Of a stretch of DNA of 64,000 nucleotides, positions 29,201 to 39,620 are shown in pieces; the first letter of the stretch is position 1; each line of letters opens with the position of its first letter. Below the pieces are notes generated by a model that was not told where the DNA came from, did no database searches, and saw nothing but the letters and a program-made list of their open reading frames with translations. Source of the DNA: Vanilla planifolia (Eukaryota > Streptophyta > Magnoliopsida > Asparagales > Orchidaceae); the NCBI GenBank assembly GCA_023846275.1, contig CM043865.1, positions 35,168,412-35,232,411 of the forward strand, in the 5' to 3' direction. The position numbers and the translations under genes are program-made.

Positions 29201-32200
29201 ACATCTGTTACTGCTTTTTGTTCTGCATTTCTTGTTGTAAACAAATTTAGCAGATTTGGTGAAGAAATTCCTGATAAAGTTTTTACCAAGGTAACAAGCA
29301 TTAACCAGAAAAAAATATAAAAGGAGCAATTTTATGCTTGTAGCTGAAGATGAGTTGCTTCCTCTTGCAAGTTGCAACCTTTGACAAATCTTTAGAATTC
29401 ATCATTGCACGATACTGTTAAGAAGGGAGTCAAAAGCATAAGAAATAGTATATTATATCCCTTTTCAAACGATTTATTTCATCCAGCTTATCAGCCTTGT
29501 CTTTTTCACATCGATTGCAATTAGTACAAATTTTTCTTGCTTAAATTTTTAATTGCTTTCAGTGGCCTAGATAATCTTTGGAGTAAGCAACCTCTATGCC
29601 CATCACTAACAATTCCCCATGTGCAATGATTAAGGTGAAATATTTGATACAAGAATTGCCAAAGCATCTTGAAGCATTTGAGAGCATTGCAAATATAGGA
29701 GAATTTTGTTTTTCTCAATGAGAAGAGTGTGACATCTTCTCTTCATTATTATGGAATCTTTAATATATTTATTCAAACTCTTTATATTCCAGTACTTCCC
29801 TTGCTTTTGATATCCTCTTATCTTAGCTTACGCTCTTGGTCATGTGTTTTGTTTGAACCTTCACACTACTGTACCAAATTTCTTTTGGTTGCAACCTTAA
29901 GGTAATGCGTCCTCTTTTGATAAAAAAAATAACTACTCGTACTCACCTATTCATATATGGATATTGCTAAAGGGATTGACTCAAAGGTCTATTGCATCCT
30001 ACCTTATTTTAAATTTTGTAAGAGGATGTCTCCCTGACTCAAAGCTATGACTTTCATGTTGCTTGACAACATCTACTGTAATGCCAAGGCTCCCTTAATG
30101 TGTGTTAAAATGAAAAATCTCATATATGTACATCACTGCAACTTTCATGTACATCAGCCTAAACGTAGTTACAAGAGTAGTTGGATACTTATTTCTCAAT
30201 GTTGCCTCAATCTCATCAAATTTTGGCCTATGTTCTTTAAGTCATATTTTGTCATTTTGAGGTCCAGAGTTTTTTGTGACCTTTAAGAAGACAGATTGTT
30301 GGCACTCTTTAAGTCATATTTTCTTATGTTTACAAAGTGCTCCAAAAGAGTGCCAAATTTTTTGAGGGAGAATCACCATCTGCATCTCTCTCTTCCATTT
30401 TAACGATCAACTATTGATCAACTTCATCACACTGGTCTCAATGGTTTTTTTTTTTACAATTTTCTATGTAACATTTAACTTTATTTGGAGTTCCTCGTGA
30501 ACATATTCAAGTAAATCTTTGCTTGGATATCGTTTTCTGTATTAACATGGATCTTTATTTCTCTGGGTGATGTGCTATCTTCATCATCTACACAGTAATT
30601 ATTTAACATCATTTTGCAGAATTAAATTGATAAAGTTGTACATTTCATGTGGGAACTCGTTCTCTAGAATGCTCTCAACCTATTTGACTGTCTTCTTTTA
30701 CAAAAGAATTCTTTTTTTTATCAACCAGGTTCACAAATGTGAATATGTTAATAAAATCCAATTAATCATGTAATTCACCCGGTGGACTATTTTGTTACCT
30801 TTATCATTGCGTTGATTGGACAAAGGCTCTTACATGTTCATGTAATTTGCAATCATCAACTGGAAGGCATGAGTATTTACAACTGATTCCTTCCTATAGA
30901 ATCCTGCAGCTTAGTTCTCTGAAAATCCCATTGGCACGTGGTTGTAAATATTGTTTGAGCTTAGACTTTCATCAGAGAAATTGTGAACAATCTGCAGTGT
31001 CTATATTGAATCTGCAGTGTCTATGTTTTAATGTAAATATACTACAACCACACATGACAGCATGTTTGAAAGGCAATTATTCCATGATTACCTTGGAACA
31101 ATACCGTTTTGACATTTTCCAAGTCAAACTTCTATGCTATCAAGAACCTCATACATTTGTGCATGCCTAATAATACTTATTTTATGTGTGGGTTATAGTG
31201 CCTTTTATCTAAACTGTTGCTAAGGTTAAAGCTAACATAAATGCTAAAGATTTGTTTGTGTAAAGTTGTCTTAATTTCTTTGTAGTATGGTGCCTTTTTC
31301 TTTGATGTAGCATTGTTACTTCAATCCTCTTCAGATATAGGGCAACACCTGTCAAACCAAGTTTACACATTCGCCTTAATTGTAAAGTATAGTTTAATTA
31401 TTCATGATTAAATGGTTGCATAATCTGTTGTGTTTTATTATGGTGTTTTATTAATTCTTGGATTTAATGTAAGTGTGGGAACACTTTTCTTAAATGACAA
31501 TGCCAAGCTGTACCCTATTGAAATTTTGCTTTGTCATTATTTTGTTGCATGTACGTGTTCATTGTTTGTGCTCTATGAAGGAAGGAATGCATTGGAAAAC
31601 GATTAGGACTAAAAGTTTGCCCTCTGCCCTTTTCCAATGCATTATATATGAATGTACATACTATTGATAAACTGATAGTGGAAAATGATTGGTTTTTGTT
31701 TTTTAATGAAATTCACTTAAACATGTAAAAACTTAAATGATACACTAACTACACTGCCTTAGAGTGCTTTATTTGCCTAGTTTTTTTCTTTAACTTGATT
31801 TGAGGCAGTTTTCTGTTTAGCTTTGTTTATTGATAACTTAATGGTGTAGTTTGTATTGCACATTTGTATGCTTCCATAGGCTTGTAGCTGGTAGTCGTTT
31901 GCTACACTTCTGTGAAGTTTCTCCAAAGTTTTAAAACCAGGAATTTCTAAGAGAACGTAGATTTGGTTAGCTCTGAACTCTCTATTACTCAAAATGACGA
32001 CAATTTATTTGAGATCAGTGTACATTTTTGGAATGTGTAGTATTTTCCCTCAGAGAAATCCACAAAATTTAGGTAGTCTTTCCTGGTTCATAAACCTGAA
32101 GTTTAAATAATGGTTTTATATTGTTAAAGCTGTGTCATCACTATTGAATTGTTCTTTCTTCTTACAAATGTTGATAGGATGATGAGACGGCCTTGCTACA

Positions 32201-35200
32201 GCAAGCTCTTGCAATGTCAATGGATGATGCCAGGCCTGACAGTGATGCTGTAGCAGATACTGATTTGTCGGATGCCATTGCAGAGGACCAAGACTTGACT
32301 TTTGGTTCGTTTAATTGCTTAGTCAGCATTTATGCATGATAGTGTGTATGGCATTTTTTTTGTCTGTTTTCGTAGCAATCAAATAATTATGCTTCTTAAC
32401 CTCATGTTCCAAATGCTGTTTATCCTACTGATGGATAAATAGACATGCATATGGCTTAATTTTGGTATTGTTGTGGTATTATTTTCCTTTTGTCGAATCA
32501 TTTGAAGAAAGTTGTAGTTGCTGTTTCAATGTTGTGTTACTCCACAGATGGGCTGTGTATTATAGTGTAGCTATTTAAGGTGTGCAAATGTAATTTGCAT
32601 CTCGTATTTTTTGTTTTTAACAAATGGCCCTTCCTTATACTTTCTTCAAAGAAATCATAATCGAGATTTTGTGTGTGTTGAGCAGAACAAGTGGATGAAA
32701 ATTGCAAAACAGCCTAATTGGATGCAAAAGAGGGAATCTCAAACCCTCTTTTTTTGCTATTTTAAGTTTGCGAAAATTGTTGTCATTTGAGGAAGATCCT
32801 GTTAGCAATATTTTTAGTCATTTTCTATTTTTTATAGCTCTTATTATGTGTTTTCAACAAACAGACCTTACAGATGTTTTTTTTTTCAAAGAAGAAATCA
32901 TAATTATGATTTGGCGTGTGTTGAGCAGCACTGGTGGAATGAAAAATGCAAATTGGAGTTTAATTGGATGCAAAAGAGGGGATCTGAAACTGTTCTTTTT
33001 GCTATTTTAAGTTGCATATGTGAAAATTGTTGTCGTCTTTGGGGAGGATCCTTATTAGCACTTTTTTAAGGCATTCTCTATTTTTTATAGCTCTTTGTTG
33101 CTCAGCAAGCTCTCCATGTGGTTGCTTGTTTGAGTTTGGAGCTCGTACCTTCATTTTGGTCATGCAAATTCCTGTGTATTCTCTTATGTTTATCTTGACT
33201 GGTAAAGGTGACTTCTTTGGATGTGATAATTTTGATGTATATCTAATTATAGTTGGTTTTTCTTGCAATGTTGTTTTTCTGGCCTTATAGTTATTCATAT
33301 CGAGACCTAATAGCTTCACAGTGGCTATCATGCTTTTGTCAGTTCTATCACAGTAACTACCTTTGATCTGCTTCAAAATATCTTTTCTTATTTGTCAATT
33401 TCAATAATATCTTCGTGAATGTAAATGGTCTTCGCTTCTTGCAGTTTTCGTCTTCTCTTTTTCTATTTTTTTAAATGTTTTATTTATATTTTTTTGTTTT
33501 ATGTCATGGCTTAAGCAATCCTTGCGACCTCATCAAATTTTAACTTTCTTAAAATAAAATTATAGTTACTGGGGCTTGCATTTTGTATATGCATGTGCTT
33601 AAATTTTTTTTCCGACCTATTCAATCAAATTTGTTCTATGCAGTTCTTCAAATGTCTGCTTCAAAAAGTGCTAACGATGTGCCAACTGAGTCGGATCTGA
33701 GCAAGGTGCTGGAGGACCAGTCGTTTGTTTCATCCATACTTAACTCGGTACTTTCTTTAACTCACCTCGTCCTTTGTTTTTAAATACTCCTGTTTCTATT
33801 AACAGTAATATGTGACGTATTAATTAACTTTTATCAGCTTCCTGGCGTTGATCCTAATGACCCTTCTGTTAAGGATTTACTGGCATCTTTGCAAAGCCAA
33901 GCAGAGGTTTGTTTGTCCACCATTTAATACCGATTAAAATAACGTCTAAGGTGGTTCTAAAATTTTATGTTCATCTTGATAATTTGTAGATGTTTTAAGT
34001 TCTTACTACTGTCAAAAGAAAACATATTTTTCTTTTACTTTCTCATCACTCCCATGCATGTTTGAGAATTAAGAATGACATTGCCATTTCCAAATTATAT
34101 TTGTTGCTAATCTACTGTTCAAGTTTGTCTTATTTGAAGGAGTTAATTAGGAGATTATAAGGTTTTATAATTTTGTAAATAAATTTAAAATATTCTATCA
34201 GATTTATTGTAAATAAATTTAGAATATTTTGTTAAAATATTTTACTAAAATTTAGAATATTTTATCAGATTTTTAATTTTTTTATTTGATGAGTAGTTAT
34301 AATTTGTATAAACATTCATTATTTATTTATTTTTGTATTTAGTTTTTTATAATTGAAAAAGTTATTATTGTCTTTCTTTACAAAACTTACATGGCATAAG
34401 AGTAAGGTTTTTTTCTTTTATGATGTCTTACAAGACAGTGGTGATGATCTATGTGAAACAAAATCTCACCATATCTTTTGGTGCTTCCAAATAAGTCGCT
34501 CTCATCCTTAGATTTCCTTTGTACCTGTTTTGGGAAAGTTTTATTTGCATAATTTTAGCGTTCAACTCACTGTCTCAAAATTGAATGGGTAGAATTATTT
34601 CAAGTGGGCTCAATCTGTGAGTCTGGTTCTTGATAGTAGGGGCAAAATCAGACATTTAATTGGGGAGACAATTAAGTTGGCAATCTGGAAGCTAAAGCCT
34701 AAACGCAATAGTGTAGCATATCAAGTCACTATTGAAATTTCTTAAGAGCCTTCTATCAAGTCGATGACTTTCTCTTTTACCAATGAGTAATTAGAGCACC
34801 TATACAAAGTATTTCAATCTCTAACATTGTCTTTTTAACCCTATTTTGTTATTTAGCTCAACGGTTATTTTTTAACCGCTCCTTGATTGTCACTCATTAT
34901 CATATTTACTCTAGAATTATTGATTTCTATGTAATCGATCACATAGTTGTTTGTTCCAAATTGTTTACTTGTATTCTTTGTGCAAACAATAAGAAAGTAA
35001 AGATTATTGATGTCACTTTCTTGATAATCACAGAGGTTAGAATAATGAAACTTACACTTTTGTTAATTCATGTTTCCAATTTTTTTTGTAATTTATTTTT
35101 TATTAGTAAAATTATTTCAGATCATCAATATGAAGTTACTTTTTATTTTTGTTATTGCTAACTTCAAGAATTGGTTATGAGAAGAATGATTGATAGTGTT

Positions 35201-36343
35201 AGGGAAAATGAATTATTTTACTACTTTGAAGATGAATCTTTTTTTCATAAATAATATAGTTAAGGATAACAATATTATGTTATGATATTATAGATTAGGT
35301 TATCTTAATTTTTAATATCTAAAATAATTATTTACAAAATTATTTCGAAATAAAAGTCTATCTTTTTTTTTCAGTGTGAAGAATGTTAGTTGGCTAAACA
35401 TCATCGTTCAACTTTTTCCTATCAATCCTATTAACCAACCACACTATTAATTGTGATTCATAGGGATATTTGGGGCACATGTCAAGCACCTACGTTTTCT
35501 AATAAAAAAAATGGTTTGTAACTTTTTACCAATATTTGCATAAGAATAAATTACGTTTATTTGATAAAAGAAAAATATGAAATAGAAAGATTTTAACAAA
35601 TTTTCAGACCATGGTGCAAGTACAATTTCACAAGCTTATTTAGATCTTACAAAATGATAATGGTTAGGAGTATTTTATAATTTTTGGGGCAATTTTGTCC
35701 TTAAAAATAGAGTTCGAAAAGTTCTTATATAGACACTGCATAACAAGATGATTTTACAAAAAGAAAAAATAAACACCAATTAGAAGTAGTTACAGCTTTA
35801 CTTTTTACCAATAAAGTATCGAAACATCTTTGAAGGAAAGCAGTTCTTATCGTTAATTATTAATAGGACAATGATATTTTGAACTTCGATGCATCTCTTG
35901 ATGTGTTTTATAAGTTTTATCCAACAGATAAGTTGTCTTCTACTTTACCTTTTGTAATATTTGGTTATACCTCCTTTGCTTATATTTATAATCACAATCA
36001 TGAATACTTGAGCAAAGTCATAAAATGTGTGTTTGTGGGTCATCAATTTTAGAAGCTTTTGTGGTAATAGACATGAATGAAATGTTGCACATCTTCCTGT
36101 GCGTAGTTACTGAATAGGTCCCTTTGTTCTAAGCTTATTATTGCATGTGAAGAACGTGCTCCTTCTTGAGATCACAATATCAATAACTTTTTTATTTTTT
36201 TAGTGTGATTGCAGTAAATAGCATTAACACCAGCTATGCATTATCATCTTTCCTTTGCTGTCAGTATAAGCTAAGCTGTTTGTTTTTTTTTGATGCAGCA
36301 GAAGAAAAATGAACATAAATCGGAGAAAGAGGATGAGAAGTAA
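14171..36343 (+). CDS. RPN10: 26S proteasome regulatory subunit RPN10, ten coding exons
   Basis: RPN10 is a ubiquitin receptor of the 19S regulatory particle. Exons, all GT-AG and phase-consistent, are 14171-14182, 14301-14414, 14576-14681, 26776-26890, 26965-27174, 27262-27580, 32178-32304, 33644-33747, 33838-33906 and 36299-36343. The sum is 1221 nt, or 406 residues, close to the length of other plant RPN10 proteins. Exon 1 encodes only MVLE; the join gives [12 protein letters not shown], the conserved family start. Residues about 1-190 form the VWA domain that docks on the proteasome ([35 protein letters not shown]). An Ala/Gly-rich linker (201-213) leads to UIM1 (about 226-245, [15 protein letters not shown]). 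UIM2 is at about 293-309 ([17 protein letters not shown]). A degenerate UIM3 is at about 329-340 (DQDLTFVLQMSA). The C-terminus contains [20 protein letters not shown] and a charged [13 protein letters not shown] end. In Arabidopsis the UIM2 region also binds ATG8 in proteaphagy. Intron 3 is 12.1 kb. Confidence 0.97.
14682..16080. other. RPN10 intron 3, left part
   Basis: This is unannotated intron sequence following the exon 3 donor (GTAAGG at 14682). Open frames here are short and have no family resemblance. I see no element boundary until the LINE remnant begins near 16080. Confidence 0.5.
16080..18530 (+). mobile_element. Decayed RTE-like LINE (non-LTR retrotransposon)
   Basis: Broken plus-strand reading matches the order of a plant RTE-type LINE protein. 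Around 16180-16400 it reads as the linker after the endonuclease. Reverse transcriptase follows at 16980-17400: a [22 protein letters not shown] stretch, then equivalents of GLHQGSALSPFLFALV and of DEVP..MLFADDIVLIDE. About 17920-18060 reads like the strand of sequence ending GWLKWMA. About 18360-18480 reads [18 protein letters not shown], the C-terminal part. The end carries an ATT/GTT-rich tail at about 18505-18530, typical of RTE 3' ends. There are many stops and frameshifts, so the copy is dead. It lies in sense orientation within RPN10 intron 3. Confidence 0.8.
16987..17920 (+). repeat. Two tandem copies (~465 bp) inside the LINE RT region
   Basis: Copy 1 runs from about 16987 to 17452 and copy 2 from about 17453 to 17920. 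Both share, in the same order, GAGATATAGTGGTAGTAG, TTAGGGATGCTCTTTTCAAT and TTAAAGCCATGTTGAACATA. They cover the same part of reverse transcriptase twice and differ by scattered substitutions and small indels, so the duplication is old. Confidence 0.85.
18530..19985. repeat. Duplicated intron segment, copy A
   Basis: Together with the LINE end from about 18070 this forms copy A of a segment that recurs from about 19990. Matching landmarks are the GTTGTT-rich LINE tail, GGCAATGATGAGAAGCAAAG (18811), ATAATTGGCATTTT (18962), TTTATGATGGCTCTAAGAAA (19281) and CATAAGCTTAAGTTAAAGAG (19943). Inside it two near-identical 185-bp tandem units lie at about 19378-19562 and 19563-19746, each ending in a CTTTTCATGCTTATTAAA-type motif and a CCACATG. 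No coding capacity is evident. Confidence 0.75.
19990..20876 (+). repeat. Duplicated segment copy B, left half, with LINE 3' end
   Basis: This part aligns with copy A. It begins with the LINE C-terminal region (AAGAGTTGGTAATGGATAGA equals AAGATTTTTTGATGAAAAGA of copy A) and a GTTATTGTTGTTGTTGTTAG tail at about 20330-20348. The flanking sequence follows, including ACAATGATGAGAAGCAAAAG (20618) and TCATAATTGGCATTTC (20743). Copy B is interrupted at about 20877 by the Copia element and resumes at about 25308. Confidence 0.75.
20877..21182 (-). repeat. Copia 3' LTR (left copy)
   Basis: The LTR was placed by alignment with the right copy. It begins TG at 20877 and ends near CTGACA at 21182. The two LTRs differ at many positions, so the insertion is old. 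Confidence 0.65.
25012..25307 (-). repeat. Copia 5' LTR (right copy)
   Basis: It begins TG at 25012 and ends near AATGCA at 25307. Its reverse complement aligns with the LTR of the plus-strand Copia at 34135-34391 (shared AGATTTATTGTAAATAAAT). Confidence 0.65.
25308..25790. repeat. Duplicated segment copy B, right half
   Basis: The segment resumes after the Copia insertion and aligns with copy A from about 19250: TTTATGATGCTTGCATAAGA, CTCATGCTTATTAAAGGCCA, CTTCATGCAATGAACTGAAT and GCTTAAGTTAAAGAGAAGC. The order matches copy A, though one of the two 185-bp units is absent. Confidence 0.75.
26169..26199 (+). repeat. Poly(T) run, 31 bases
   Basis: An uninterrupted T run lies in RPN10 intron 3, about 580 bases before exon 4. 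It could be the reversed poly(A) tail of a retroposed sequence or simple slippage. No adjacent element was recognised. Confidence 0.95.
27581..32177. other. RPN10 intron 6
   Basis: This is a 4.6-kb intron between the UIM1 and UIM2 exons. It has moderate AT content and many short open frames that show no homology I recognise. A 21-bp direct repeat (ATCTGCAGTGTCTAT core) occurs at about 30990-31024. No mobile-element protein was identified. Confidence 0.6.
32625..33096 (+). repeat. Two tandem copies (~235 bp) in RPN10 intron 7
   Basis: Copy 1 lies at about 32625-32845 and copy 2 at about 32863-33096. Both contain GTGTGTTGAGCAG, TAATTGGATGCAAAAGAGG, TGCTATTTTAAGTT, GAAAATTGTTGTC and CTATTTTTTATAGCTCTT in the same order. 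The open frames reported here are by-products of the duplicated non-coding sequence. Confidence 0.85.
34135..36070 (+). mobile_element. Copia fragment, 5' LTR to integrase, 3'-truncated
   Basis: This lies in RPN10 intron 9, sense to the gene. The LTR at 34135-34391 ends CTTACA and is followed by TGGCATAAGAG, a degraded tRNA-Met-type primer site. Broken plus-strand reading gives gag ([19 protein letters not shown] at about 34580), then pre-integrase ([20 protein letters not shown] at about 34956, [14 protein letters not shown] at about 35120). Integrase follows at about 35960 ([20 protein letters not shown]). The reverse transcriptase, RNase H and 3' LTR are absent. The family is the same as the minus-strand Copia in intron 3. 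Confidence 0.85.
36291..36301 (+). other. NAGNAG tandem splice acceptor, RPN10 last coding exon
   Basis: The acceptor reads GCAGCAG, so splicing can end at 36298 or 36301. Use of the second site removes one glutamine (the codon 36299-36301) and keeps the frame. Confidence 0.8.
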
Positions 36344-36378
36344 ACCATCTTGAACATTCCTGTCAGCTTATCTCGCAG
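36344..36378 (+). other. RPN10 3' UTR, first part
   Basis: These 35 bases separate the stop codon from an apparent splice donor, TCGCAG then GTAAGC, at 36379. The donor fits the plant consensus well. Confidence 0.65.
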
Positions 36379-38149
36379 GTAAGCCGTGCTTTGCATTGAC
36401 AACTGTAATGAAATAGTAAAGGTTTCATACTATTTTAATATGAAATGATTGGTCAGTCTATGTTTGATTCAAGTGAAATGTAAGATGGAAAATGAAATGG
36501 AAAATGAGAACGACTTGAAATAAAAGACAAGCGAAATTATGTTTCTTTAGTTTGTTTGATGAAAATATAAGGAAGTTGATTATAATTTTCTAGATAATTT
36601 TTACATCGCAGCTTTATTTATATAACATTTTATATCTGGACATGGAAGTTTTTTCATTAAAACTTTCTCTAGAATGTGATAAGAAATGTTGAAAAATTTA
36701 TAAGCTAGTCATGTTAATGTTCTTTGCAAATGCATTGAAAAGAAACAATAGAAGTGAAATTATGTTAAAAATTTTGATTTTATTTTTTTGTTTCCCACTC
36801 ATTTAGAATATTGCCTTGGTCTTTTCATCATGAAAACTTTCGCATTTGTCTTGAGATGATTTGATTTTGTATTTTTCACTTATAATATCTTTTCATTTTT
36901 TTGTTCGTATTCTAAGTCCAGTTCCGATAGGAAGTGCATGTGTTGCTTAGTCTATTTAGAGTAATCTATATATGAAACATCATCCAAGATAGCTTAGTTT
37001 AAGCAGCCCTTTTATTGATTATGGCTGAAAAGGAGTTTGTAAAATGTTTATTTTTGCCACATATCAAAGCTAAAGATTACGTTGTTGGCCTGTCTTGGCT
37101 TGCAGATCTGAAACCATGGAATTTTTTGTCTTTTAAATCTTTTGGCTTTTGTTCTCTCTCTTCATTATCGGGTCTTGCCTAACTTTGTCAGAGTCATGCT
37201 ATTGATTTTGATATGTTTAGTTCCCTTTGTTACTTCTAAGAGATAGCATCTTATGCTCGGGTGTGTTAAATTGGATTTGAGTAGACATTTGTGCATTGGA
37301 ATTTGGGTCAAGGAGAGCTGAATTACTTCTGTCATAGGGTGTGAAATAGCTTTCAATTTGGAATGTTTGGGTATTGGGAAGTTCATTTTCCCCACAAGGC
37401 TTAGGTTGGGTTTAGACCTCAGCTTCTACATTCCTCCACTGTCGAGGCTGACTAGCCTTTGCAGCGATAGCCATCGTTGTTAAGGTATCATTGATGCCTC
37501 CTCTATGCTACAACCTGCTTGCCCACCCATGCAGCACAGCTAATTTTGCAATGATGTGCAAGGGCATGCATTCTACTTGAGAATGTTGCATGTGCTTTTG
37601 AGCTTTGGATGCTAATTTCTAGCCTTCAACGTTGTCCAAGAACTCAGGAGCAGACCATGCAGGGTTTGACAAGCATCTCCACCTTGGCCGGAATAGGCGT
37701 CTCTGCTTAGGTGGCACAACCCTGTATACTAGTAGTGCATAAAACGAAGGGATGCTTTTCTTGGGAACAAGTAGCAACATAGGGGAGGTGGGGTTAGTTG
37801 TAAAATATAAGTCTAGGTGCTACCAAGATGTGGAGTCATCTTTCAATCCCTTTGTTATCGAAGTCTAGGATATTGTTGATACAAAAAAGGGATTCAAAAG
37901 GTTAAGAAAAATCTTTTTTTTATTGGAGGTGTAGTAGGAGTTAGAATACAAAATAAGTAGGTTGATTTTTTGACTAAAGGACACTTGGTTGAGAATCCCC
38001 AAGGAACATATTGTAAGAAATAAGAGAACTTGTTGGAGAATTTACCTTTGATGCTAGGCTAAGAAGAAACCTTTGAACAACTCATAAAAGCTTTCAAGCA
38101 GCGTATTGTTGAAGCTTGGATGAAGAGAAGATTTTTGGATAGGTTATGA

Positions 38150-38229
38150 AGCATTCAAGCATATTATACAGTATTCGAGCAACTTATAAAGCATTTTGGG
38201 AGCTTATAAGAGCTTTTGGGTAGCTAATA
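38150..38229 (+). repeat. Four tandem 20-bp units
   Basis: Units start at 38150, 38170, 38190 and 38210. The first is AGCATTCAAGCATATTATAC and the third AGCATTTTGGGAGCTTATAA. They diverge from one another but keep the 20-bp period. A second cluster of the same unit lies at 38619. Confidence 0.8.
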
Positions 38230-38618
38230 CAGTGGTGGTTGGGGGGTAGGGAAGGTAATGAGAGATACCTTTAACTAACAGTTTGGAACTCCTTTAAAAG
38301 CCTTATAGAAAGAAAGAATAAATGCTCGAGTTTTTAGCTAGAGATAAAATTACTTGAAATTAAAATATACAAAAAGTCAACTACAGTTGTAAACCAGCTC
38401 AAATGGGATAATTTTTTGCTTTATCCTTTGTAGAGCTTAGGTTTGAGCTTTTATTACTAACTTGTGCACTACTTGAAAAATGTACATTATTTTGTACTCA
38501 ATCTGTTGTAGACTTTTAATGAAACATCTTAAGTGTGATGTTTTTGAATTGATGGTAAGTCTTTAATTGTCTTGGTTCTATGTGCTAAGTCCATCTTGGA
38601 TGTTGATGCAGCATCATA

Positions 38619-38678
38619 AAGCATTCAAACAGCTTATAAGAACTTTTGGGTAGCTTACAAATTATTTAGGTAGCTTGT
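38619..38678 (+). repeat. Three tandem 20-bp units, same family
   Basis: Units start at 38619, 38639 and 38659, for example AAGCATTCAAACAGCTTATA. They match the units at 38150-38229 closely enough to share an origin. Confidence 0.75.
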
Positions 38679-38700
38679 GTAGAGAGGAGCTTTTAATGCT

Positions 38701-38840
38701 TGAAACTTGGGTAGGAAAATAGGCTTCACGTGGTTGGCAGTGAGGTTCAGGCAGAGGAATAGGCTTTGAGCATCTCACAATGAGGCTTGGGCAAAGGAAT
38801 AGGTTATGGGTAGCTCGTAGTGAGGCTCAAGTAAAGGAAT
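38701..38840 (+). repeat. Minisatellite, 40-bp unit, about 3.5 copies
   Basis: Full units lie at 38721-38760, 38761-38800 and 38801-38840, each beginning AGG and ending AGGAAT with a central TGAGG. The half unit at 38701-38720 ends GGAAAAT. The period is exact, while the sequence has drifted. Confidence 0.85.
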
Positions 38841-39359
38841 GGTGTTTAACCTTATGAGTACAAATGCAATATTTGATTTTTATAATAATAAATTCGTAGT
38901 AAGATTTAAAGATCACTTTTTATGAAGTGATTTAAGAAGTGCTTAATTTGTTTAATCTTTATAAGGTTTTAAAGATGTGAAAGATGTAGTGATAACTTTA
39001 TTGTTGCACCTGTGTTCAATGCTTCTAAGAAGCGTGATTTGTCTGCGAGGTGTTCTAGCATCGAGTCTTTATTAGTAGACTTTTTTCAGAAGAGTTGTAA
39101 TGGAAGTGAAAGCATGAAAATTATTAGAAGCAAAGGAAGAAGAAGAAGAGTGATTTTAATTTCTCAAGAAGATTCTCTTCAAGAGATTCTTAAATTTCAT
39201 AAAGTTTTGATTTTAGAATTCTTTTTAAGTTATTTCTACTAAGTATTCTTATCCTTTTATATAGGAGTTGGATCCAAATTTTTTAATATATAAATTTTAA
39301 TATTTAAAATATAAAAAAACAAATTTACCCTTTGACTTAATTTTGAAGATCCTGCAATT

Positions 39360-39620
39360 TTGAGTTTATCGGACCCATACTTGCATGCACAGATCTTTTG
39401 TTTGCGTGCGTTTGGAAGACGCCCTGCACCGCTCGTGCGACTTCCGCTCAGTAACATGCTATGCATGTGCAGGGGCAGTACCATCCACAGCGAAAAAGTG
39501 TGCGACCCCTGAAGTTGGTCGTGTGCGCCTATGCTTGCGTGGAGCCCAATTGCTGTCGCCTATGGCTGCTGACATAAACGCTCAGGGCGCACGTACCTAC
39601 GCGTGCACCAGCGTGACTTT
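39360..39620. other. GC-rich island within the 3'-UTR intron
   Basis: The island is sharply richer in G, C and CpG than the hundreds of bases on each side. Palindromic 6-mers such as GCATGC, TGCGTG and GTGCGCC recur. An 80-codon frame (39385-39627) is open across it but has no family resemblance. It may be part of the LTR or leader of a mobile element. Confidence 0.4.

Noticed and set aside
37440..37780. Possible gene in a balanced-composition stretch of the 3'-UTR intron
   Set aside because: Stops occur in all frames and no splice-consistent exon chain or domain can be read.
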